DNA from: an uncultured Ruminococcus sp.
GTDB taxonomy: Bacteria > Bacillota > Clostridia > Oscillospirales > Ruminococcaceae
NCBI GenBank assembly: GCA_910579835.1
Contig: CAJTWQ010000002.1
Coordinates: 1 to 64,000, forward strand
Length of the DNA: 64,000 nucleotides
Reading direction: 5' to 3'
The position numbers were made by a program, and so were the translations under genes. The notes beneath the pieces are model-generated. The model searched no databases. It was not told the origin of the DNA and saw only the letters and a program-made list of their open reading frames with translations. Numbering within the stretch: position 1 is the first letter of the stretch; the number at the start of each line of letters is the position of its first letter. Positions 61,291 to 64,000 of this stretch are shown in pieces.

Positions 61291-61917
61291 TTATTCCTTT
61301 ACATAGGCTTTTCCGTCAGATATTTCAATTTTATCCTGACAGAACAGTGAAACAGCCTTTGGCAGAAGCTTCCATTCCACGTTTTCCATAATGCGTCTTT
61401 GGAGAATTGCAGGGGTATCGTCTCTTTTCACATCAACAGTACCCTGGAGAATAATTGCTCCGGCATCGGCTTCTTCGTTTACAAAATGAACAGTTGCCCC
61501 TGATACCTTTACACCGTAGTCCAAAGCCTTTTCGTGGACTTTCAGACCATAGAAGCCCTCGCCGCAGAATGACGGTATCAGCGCCGGATGAACATTTATT
61601 ATTTTATATGTATAGGCTTTGGTGACGCATTTATCGAGGATAGTCATAAAGCCGGCAAGTACCACCAGATCGGCTTTTTCTTCATTAAGGGCGTCAAGAA
61701 TTGCCATGCTGTAGGTCTTGCTGTCGGGATATTCCCTGCGTGGGATAACTCTGGTGGGAATACCGCTGTTTTCCGCCCTTTCAAGAGCGTATACACCTGG
61801 TTTTGATGAAATTACGCAGGTGATTTTTCCACCCTTGATAATTCCAGATTTTTCAGCGTCTATAAGCGCCTGTAGATTTGTTCCGCCGCCGGAGACAAGT
61901 ACAACTATTTTCTTCAT
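61291..61917 (-). CDS. purN: Phosphoribosylglycinamide formyltransferase
   Basis: A 208-residue enzyme, third step of purine synthesis. VSGGGTNLQAL, the catalytic NVHPALIPSF and VNEEADAGAIILQ are present. ATG 61917 has AAAGG eight bases upstream; TTG 61923 is the alternative. Confidence 0.95.
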   Translation of the reverse strand: MKKIVVLVSGGGTNLQALIDAEKSGIIKGGKITCVISSKPGVYALERAENSGIPTRVIPRREYPDSKTYSMAILDALNEEKADLVVLAGFMTILDKCVTKAYTYKIINVHPALIPSFCGEGFYGLKVHEKALDYGVKVSGATVHFVNEEADAGAIILQGTVDVKRDDTPAILQRRIMENVEWKLLPKAVSLFCQDKIEISDGKAYVKE

Positions 61918-61932
61918 TGTCAAAACCTTTCT

Positions 61933-62403
61933 TTATTTGATCAAAAGATACATCAAAAGTATTCCGGCGATAACTCCGCCGAACATTATAAACCTGTAGT
62001 AGTCCTTTACCAGATCGTCTGTACGGTCGGAGAAGTAGAAGAACATGGGATTATCGGGATCGTAGCAGATCATTTTTTCATCGCCGATCTCATAGCGCAT
62101 TTCTCTGTCTTCAACGGTGTAGACCGAGGTCATCTCCCTGCCCGTTTCTGTTTCGTATTTCACAACTGGGTAGAAGCCCTTTTTTCCCGGAACATTCGAT
62201 CTGTGATATTCCACTATCGTTCCGTAAACGGCAATGCTGCCGGACAAACGCCTTTTTACAGCGAAGATATGGTAAATGAACAGTATCGCCATGAGTGCAT
62301 ATATCAGCAGCAGTCCCTGAATAAGCATTCTCCTGCGAAATGATATTCCCACAATAAGCATGGACGCAGCCGCCCATGCCAAATCAATTTTTTCAACTTT
62401 CAT
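61933..62403 (-). CDS. DUF3592-like membrane protein
   Basis: A 156-residue protein with three hydrophobic segments (two N-terminal, one C-terminal) around a beta-rich domain (about 55-125; GTIVEYHRSN, PVVKYETETGREM). This is the usual DUF3592 layout. Function unknown. It starts two bases after the expansin gene, within the same transcript. Confidence 0.65.
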   Translation of the reverse strand: MKVEKIDLAWAAASMLIVGISFRRRMLIQGLLLIYALMAILFIYHIFAVKRRLSGSIAVYGTIVEYHRSNVPGKKGFYPVVKYETETGREMTSVYTVEDREMRYEIGDEKMICYDPDNPMFFYFSDRTDDLVKDYYRFIMFGGVIAGILLMYLLIK

Positions 62404-62405
62404 AA

Positions 62406-63272
62406 TTATTCAGGAAGCTGGACATGACCCTGTATTATTTCGGTATCGTCGCAGGAAAGGGGAATATTTTCGTCGATAACCATCTGACCGTAAATATCCG
62501 TTATGCGGAAAGTGAACGGTCCCTTTCCCATTTTATCAGATTCAAAATAGTTGTAGGGACGACGTTTTATCTCCTGGAATTCGCCGTTTTCGTCAAGGTA
62601 TTCCAGCCGTGTAATGGGGTAGCGGTGATTTCGGAGCTGAATTCCGCACCAGAATTCCGTAGTACCCTCTTTGTATTTATATGATATGGGGGCGTCGTTG
62701 GCAGTGTTAAGAGGGATGATCCTCCAGCTTACCGGAACACGTCCCTTTTCTGCCGGTGCGATAAGGGGAAATGCATCCACATAGAGATCAAGATCGCCCT
62801 TTTTTCCCTCCGGGAGCAGGTCGGTGACAAGCATATTTATTGTCCCCAGCTCTCCGGTCACTTCAAGATAAGCTCCGGCAAGCTGGGCGTCGTTGTAGTC
62901 GGCAAGGTTCATGGCGACGATCCTATAATCATGTGATACTGGATCGAGCATGGCGCATCCTCCCTCGTAATCGCCGCCGTAGAATGTTCCCTCGCCCGTA
63001 TGTACCGTGCCTTTCGGCTCAAGAACGCAGCTTTCATCTATTTCATCAGTCTGCCGTGGAATATCGTTTGTCCTGCCGAGGACGTAGTTCTGGATATTCA
63101 TTATCTCCTCAGCGGACATACCGTTTCTGCGTGCAAAGGCAACGTCAAAGCTGTCAATTACACCGTCCGGACAGAGGTCTGCATGGTGAGTTCCGGAATC
63201 GGCTGCAGCAGAGCAGGCGAGGGCTGAAAATCCGTATAATCCTGCCAGCAGGACAGTTTTCAGCATTCTCAT
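62406..63272 (-). CDS. Expansin-like protein with N-terminal half-dockerin
   Basis: A 288-residue secreted protein. After a signal peptide (about 1-24) comes a single dockerin-type calcium repeat (ADLCPDGVIDSFDVAFARRNG, then MSAEEIMNIQNYVLGR). Residues 90-195 match the expansin double-psi barrel (GTFYGGDYEGGCAM, LVTDLLPEGKKGDLDLY, with the key aspartate), and residues 200-288 the cellulose-binding domain (KEGTTEFWCGIQLRNHRYPI, GPFTFRITDIYG). Expansins loosen cellulose without cutting it. It has no clear ribosome binding site and starts seven bases after the purM stop. Confidence 0.85.
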   Translation of the reverse strand: MRMLKTVLLAGLYGFSALACSAAADSGTHHADLCPDGVIDSFDVAFARRNGMSAEEIMNIQNYVLGRTNDIPRQTDEIDESCVLEPKGTVHTGEGTFYGGDYEGGCAMLDPVSHDYRIVAMNLADYNDAQLAGAYLEVTGELGTINMLVTDLLPEGKKGDLDLYVDAFPLIAPAEKGRVPVSWRIIPLNTANDAPISYKYKEGTTEFWCGIQLRNHRYPITRLEYLDENGEFQEIKRRPYNYFESDKMGKGPFTFRITDIYGQMVIDENIPLSCDDTEIIQGHVQLPE

Positions 63273-63279
63273 ACGATGA

Positions 63280-64000
63280 TTAACAAATGATTACGCCGTC
63301 CTCGGATTCAACAAGTTCGCCAAGAACATAGGCATCTTCGCCCGCCGCCTTTATAGCAGAAATTGCTTTATCCGCATCGTTTTTGTCAACAGAAATGATC
63401 ATTCCTACGCCCATGTTAAATGTATTGAACATATCTCTTTCAGGAATATTTCCCGTGCGTGCGATAAGGTTAAAAATCGGAAGTACCTGCACGGCATTTC
63501 TTTCGATTTTAGCAGCCAGGTTTTTCGGAAGCGAACGGGGGATATTTTCATAAAATCCGCCGCCGGTGATGTGTGAAACCGATTTTACCTGAACGCTGTC
63601 AATGAGGCTCATAATAGCCTTTACATAGATTCTTGTGGGAGTGAGAAGAGCTTCGCCCAGAGTTGCTCCAAGATCGTCAAAGCGCATAGACAGATTTTTT
63701 TCGTTAACGTCGAAAACCTTTCTTACCAGCGAGAAACCGTTTGAATGAACGCCGCTGGATTTTATGGCAATAAGCGCGTCTCCGGCTTTCTGCGTATCGG
63801 GACGTAGAATCTTTGACTTATCCACAACTCCTACGGAGAATCCTGCAAGATCATATTCATCTTCAGGCATCAGTCCGGGATGCTCGGCTGTTTCACCGCC
63901 GATAAGAGCGCATTCAGCCTGAACACAGCCCTCTGCAACGCCAGAGACTATCTCTGCAATTTTTTCGGGAATGTTCTTTCCGCAGGCGATATAGTCCAGG
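63280..64000 (-). CDS. purM: Phosphoribosylformylglycinamidine cyclo-ligase, N-terminus beyond the window
   Basis: The C-terminal 240 residues of PurM. The frame stays open to the right edge. SGVHSNGFSLVRKV, HITGGGFYENIPR, NTFNMGVGM and the upstream ALIGGETAEHPG are diagnostic. It makes aminoimidazole ribotide. It is the first purine gene visible on this strand and probably heads or continues the run toward purD. Confidence 0.95.
   Translation of the reverse strand, partial: LDYIACGKNIPEKIAEIVSGVAEGCVQAECALIGGETAEHPGLMPEDEYDLAGFSVGVVDKSKILRPDTQKAGDALIAIKSSGVHSNGFSLVRKVFDVNEKNLSMRFDDLGATLGEALLTPTRIYVKAIMSLIDSVQVKSVSHITGGGFYENIPRSLPKNLAAKIERNAVQVLPIFNLIARTGNIPERDMFNTFNMGVGMIISVDKNDADKAISAIKAAGEDAYVLGELVESEDGVIIC

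Overview
The window is a chromosome segment from a Gram-positive Clostridia member, most likely a Ruminococcus-like Oscillospiraceae. The evidence is the codon use, strong AGGAGG ribosome binding sites, repeated TTGACA-17-TATAAT promoters, a CIRCE-controlled groESL, the Firmicutes order of the S10-spc-alpha ribosomal genes, dipicolinate synthase genes (spore formers) and an expansin-like protein with a half-dockerin (plant cell wall degraders). This placement is inferred from gene content only. I saw no rRNA, tRNA, CRISPR array or complete insertion sequence.

Layout. 1-3.2 kb, minus strand: the first bases of a gene leaving the left edge, an RluA pseudouridine synthase fused in frame to LuxS, a membrane protein that overlaps it, and a histidine phosphatase with a short leader ORF. 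3.5-5.6 kb: an XRE regulator and a TrpB2-type tryptophan synthase beta chain. 5.9-17.2 kb: a seven-gene cluster with one very large secreted solute-binding protein, two pairs of sugar-type ABC permeases, an NHL/Yip1-like membrane protein and a DUF5696-like protein, without an ATPase. 17.2-33.2 kb: the ribosomal protein superoperon from rpsJ to rplQ, with secY, adk, map, a KOW protein, infA and rpoA, preceded by a leader containing an attenuator-like terminator. 33.3-37.7 kb: response regulator, histidine kinase, HtrA-like protease and a small membrane protein. 37.7-42.1 kb: yajC (minus), groES-groEL, an FNT channel and a CmpB-type membrane protein. 42.2-46.3 kb, minus: a putative surface glycan set (FAD oxidoreductase, GtrA, polytopic glycosyltransferase-like protein). 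46.6-51.8 kb, plus: a small coiled-coil protein, a sigma region 4-like protein, then Orn/Lys/Arg decarboxylase, holB, ricT, queH and ybaK. 51.8-64 kb, minus: hsp20, dpaAB, then a purine run (purM, purN, purO, stand-alone AICAR transformylase, purD) mixed with an expansin, lipoproteins and small membrane proteins.

How the parts fit. The response regulator/kinase/HtrA group, YajC, SecY and GroESL form a neighbourhood devoted to secretion and folding. The purine run uses an archaeal-type IMP cyclohydrolase plus a separate transformylase instead of fused PurH. The best candidate for an undescribed system is the 5.9-17.2 kb transporter/surface cluster. Next are the RluA-LuxS fusion, the long structured leader of purD, and a set of intergenic palindromes, one of which occurs twice (about 2.36 and 52.3 kb).
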